Source: Nakamurella silvestris (GTDB lineage Bacteria > Actinomycetota > Actinomycetes > Mycobacteriales > Nakamurellaceae). From it: 46,189 nt of DNA. The DNA lies in contig QXCQ01000052.1 in assembly GCA_003576535.1 (NCBI GenBank), forward strand, positions 1-46,189, in the 5' to 3' direction. Shown here in pieces: positions 44,513 through 46,189 of the stretch (position 1 is its first letter; every line of letters begins with the position of its first letter). The position numbers were made by a program, and so were the translations under genes. The notes under the pieces are model-generated. The model was given only the letters and a program-made list of their open reading frames with translations, was not told the origin of the DNA and did no database searches.

Positions 44513-45795
44513 CAGACGACTCCGAGGGCGGCGGCGGCGCGGACGCCGGAGGCGCAGCCGTCCTCGTGGAATCCCCAGCCGTGGTACGCGCCGGCGAAAG
44601 CGGTGCGGGCGGTGTTCAGCTCCGGCAGCCGCTTCTGGGCGGCGACCGACTCCGGGGTGTATTCCGGGTGCTGGTAGTTCATCTCGGCGATCACGCTGTC
44701 CGGGTTCATCAGCTCGCGGGAGTTCAGCGTCACCAGGTAGGGCGTGCTGGTTTCCAGCCGCTGGAGACGGTTCATGTCGTAGGTCAGGTGGACCTTGTCG
44801 TCCGCCGGCTCGCAGGTGGTCTTGAGGTAGTTCCAGGAGGCGCGGGCGCGTGGCAGCCGGGGCAGCAGGGAATCGTCGGTGTGCAGGATCGTGGAGCTCG
44901 CGGTGTACTTCATCGCGCCGAGGACCTCCCGTTCCGCCGCCGTGGCATCCGTCAGGACACCGAGGGCCTCGTCCGGGTGGGTGGCGATCACCACCGAGTC
45001 GAAACGGGCGAAATCATCGTCCTCGGTGCGGATCTCGACACCGTCGGCATGTCGGGTGACGGCGCGGACGCCGACGCCGACGTGGGTGGCTGTCAGGCTC
45101 TTCACGGCCATGTCCACGTACCGCGAGGTCCCGCCGGTGACGGTGCGCCAGGTCGGCGAGCCGGAGACGCTGAGCAGCCCATGGTGTTCCAGGAAGGTGA
45201 ACAGGTACCGGGCCGGGTATTCGCGGGCAGTGCTCAAGCCGCAGGACCAGACCGCCGAGACGATCGGCAGGATGAAATGGTTCACGAAGTACCGGGTGTA
45301 GTCGCCGGCGGTGAGGAAACTGCCGAGGGTGTCGAGGCCGTCGGCCGGCCGGGCCAGCAGCGCGTGGGCGTTGCGGTAGAACTTCTTGACCTCCAACAAC
45401 ATTCGCAGGTACGGCAGGTTCCGCACGGTGCCGACGGTGGGGATCAGGCCGGACAGCCCGCGGGCACCGGCGTACTCGAGCCCGCAGCCCTGGCACATCA
45501 CGCTCATCGACATCTCCGACTCCTGGGTGGCCACACCCAGTTCGCGGAAGAGCCGGAGCAGCTGCGGGTAGGTCCGCTCGTTGTGGACGATGAAGCCGGT
45601 GTCCACCCGGACCGGCTGGCCGTGGGTGTCGGTGAGATCGTGGGTGTGCGCATGGCCGCCGAGCCGCGGCTGGACCTCGAACAGGGTGACGTCCTTCTCC
45701 GCCTGGAGCACGTAGGCGGCGGTCAGTCCGGCGACACCGCTGCCGACCACGGCGACCTTCTCGCGACGGTGGGGGCTGCGTCCCGTTCTGTTCAT
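44509..45795 (-). CDS. FAD-dependent amine-oxidase-like protein (COG2907)
   Basis: 428 residues from ATG 45795 (AAGGAAGA upstream). FAD-binding start KVAVVGSGVAGLTAAYVLQA, then FEVQPRLGGHAHTHDL, the GG-motif region, RVDTGFIVHNERTYPQL, and the C-terminal FAD contact AGAYHGWGFHEDGCASGVRA. COG2907 proteins are predicted NAD/FAD oxidases acting on lipids, with relatives in furan- or cyclopropane-fatty-acid clusters; amine oxidation is not implied. It is the first gene of a three-gene operon with DUF1365 and SDR, each overlapping by 4 bp. The longer open frame upstream has no conserved content. Confidence 0.93.
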   Translation of the reverse strand: MNRTGRSPHRREKVAVVGSGVAGLTAAYVLQAEKDVTLFEVQPRLGGHAHTHDLTDTHGQPVRVDTGFIVHNERTYPQLLRLFRELGVATQESEMSMSVMCQGCGLEYAGARGLSGLIPTVGTVRNLPYLRMLLEVKKFYRNAHALLARPADGLDTLGSFLTAGDYTRYFVNHFILPIVSAVWSCGLSTAREYPARYLFTFLEHHGLLSVSGSPTWRTVTGGTSRYVDMAVKSLTATHVGVGVRAVTRHADGVEIRTEDDDFARFDSVVIATHPDEALGVLTDATAAEREVLGAMKYTASSTILHTDDSLLPRLPRARASWNYLKTTCEPADDKVHLTYDMNRLQRLETSTPYLVTLNSRELMNPDSVIAEMNYQHPEYTPESVAAQKRLPELNTARTAFAGAYHGWGFHEDGCASGVRAAAALGVVW

Positions 45796-46002
45796 GACCC
45801 TGTCTTCCTTACCTCGCCTTGCACCTCGGTTCCCGGAGCGGGAAGCACGGTTCGTTGACGCCGCGCTTGAGGTACTGCCGGTAATTCGTGCCCCTCGCCC
45901 GACCGGATTGTGCCCCGTACTTGTGATCTTCATGGGTGTTCGTCACCAGGGCCGTGCGCCACGCACACCTGACTACGGTCGACCTCAGGACGGCACACAA
46001 GG

Positions 46003-46039
46003 GAGTGGCCCGGACCGGGGCATCCGGTTCGGGCCACTC
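46003..46039 (-). terminator. Hairpin between the FAD oxidase gene and the fasciclin gene
   Basis: GAGTGGCCCGGACC (46003-46016) pairs with 46026-46039, one G-U, around GGGGCATCC. It is 67 bp beyond the fasciclin stop on the minus strand and probably ends that transcript. The remainder of the 310-bp gap 45796-46105 contains no gene or repeat that I can support. Confidence 0.7.
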
Positions 46040-46105
46040 GCCTGGTTCCTGCGGTCAGATTCTCATCTGGAGGATCCGGGGCAGGAGATCACATTCTGGT
46101 GTGGG

Positions 46106-46189
46106 CTACTTGGCAGCCGGGGGCATCAGGACGGTGTCGATGAGGTAAACGGTGGCGTTCTTGGTTTTGACGCCGCCGCAGATGACGGT
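46106..46189 (-). CDS. Fasciclin (FAS1) domain protein, C-terminal end only
   Basis: The last 27 codons are present: VICGGVKTKNATVYLIDTVL and a terminal MPPAAK before TAG (46108-46106). The pattern of a final strand with NATVYLIDTVLMPP is the hallmark end of FAS1 domains, which occur in secreted or lipid-anchored adhesion proteins (MPT70/MPB83 in mycobacteria). The start is outside the window. Confidence 0.9.
   Translation of the reverse strand, partial: TVICGGVKTKNATVYLIDTVLMPPAAK

Overview
The window is high-GC DNA with strong GC3 bias, GTG starts and ATGA/GTGA stop-start overlaps. It carries an HspR/HAIR-controlled chaperone operon, an ECF sigma factor with a zinc anti-sigma factor, an Rpf-type cell-wall enzyme and DUF3151, all of which point to an actinomycete. 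The core gene set (dnaK-grpE-dnaJ-hspR, clpB, pyrE with a SpoU methylase, dedA, fba, DUF3151, an Rv0358-like gene, purA) is, from memory, the set found in the Rv0350-Rv0384 region of Mycobacterium tuberculosis, so this looks like an old actinobacterial chromosomal block with accessory genes inserted. Nakamurella or a relative is possible but is only an inference.

Layout. 1-12.0 kb: end of a surface protein gene, a Na+/H+ antiporter with a zinc-finger tail, an XRE-cupin regulator, a GH15 trehalase/glucoamylase-type enzyme, an AIM24 protein, an FMN reductase, a membrane-anchored protein, two lipoproteins, and a SigL/RslA-type sigma/anti-sigma pair. 12.2-16.7 kb: dnaK-grpE-dnaJ-hspR behind a promoter flanked by two HAIR operators. 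17.0-23.3 kb: a secreted protein, a CYTH-CHAD protein, and clpB (own HAIR) with a coupled SDR. 23.3-27.1 kb: an orphan RelE-like toxin between two inverted repeats, pyrE, trmH-like, two paralogous small membrane proteins, dedA, a DUF1905-type protein. 27.1-29.3 kb, minus strand: DUF4157 toxin-like protein, Imm8-like immunity protein, SigE-family sigma factor, small membrane protein. 29.7-33.3 kb: fba, an EamA transporter, an Rpf-like hydrolase with a long structured leader. 33.8-40.4 kb: quinone oxidoreductase, CsbD, a WXG100-like pair, DUF3151, Rv0358-like, purA, purD. 40.4-46.2 kb: LysE exporter, aminotransferase, a 58-residue membrane protein, an FAD oxidase-DUF1365-SDR operon, and the end of a fasciclin gene.

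How the parts work together: HspR binding to HAIR sites links the DnaK system and ClpB in one heat-shock circuit. The SigL-like factor appears to read its own promoter and that of the neighbouring COG4315 lipoprotein, since the same TGAACG-N16-CGTT motif precedes both. PurA and PurD serve purine synthesis, PyrE pyrimidine synthesis, and Fba central carbon metabolism.

The most unusual feature is the density of intergenic palindromes: about eighteen elements in at least six sequence families (called A-F here), 45-80 bp each, nearly all with long stems, several with paired changes in both arms, and all between genes. The second is the DUF4157 protein/Imm8 pair, a probable exported toxin with an unassigned C-terminal domain. 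The third is a roughly 150-nt leader before the Rpf gene that folds into consecutive perfect hairpins but does not read as the usual ydaO riboswitch.
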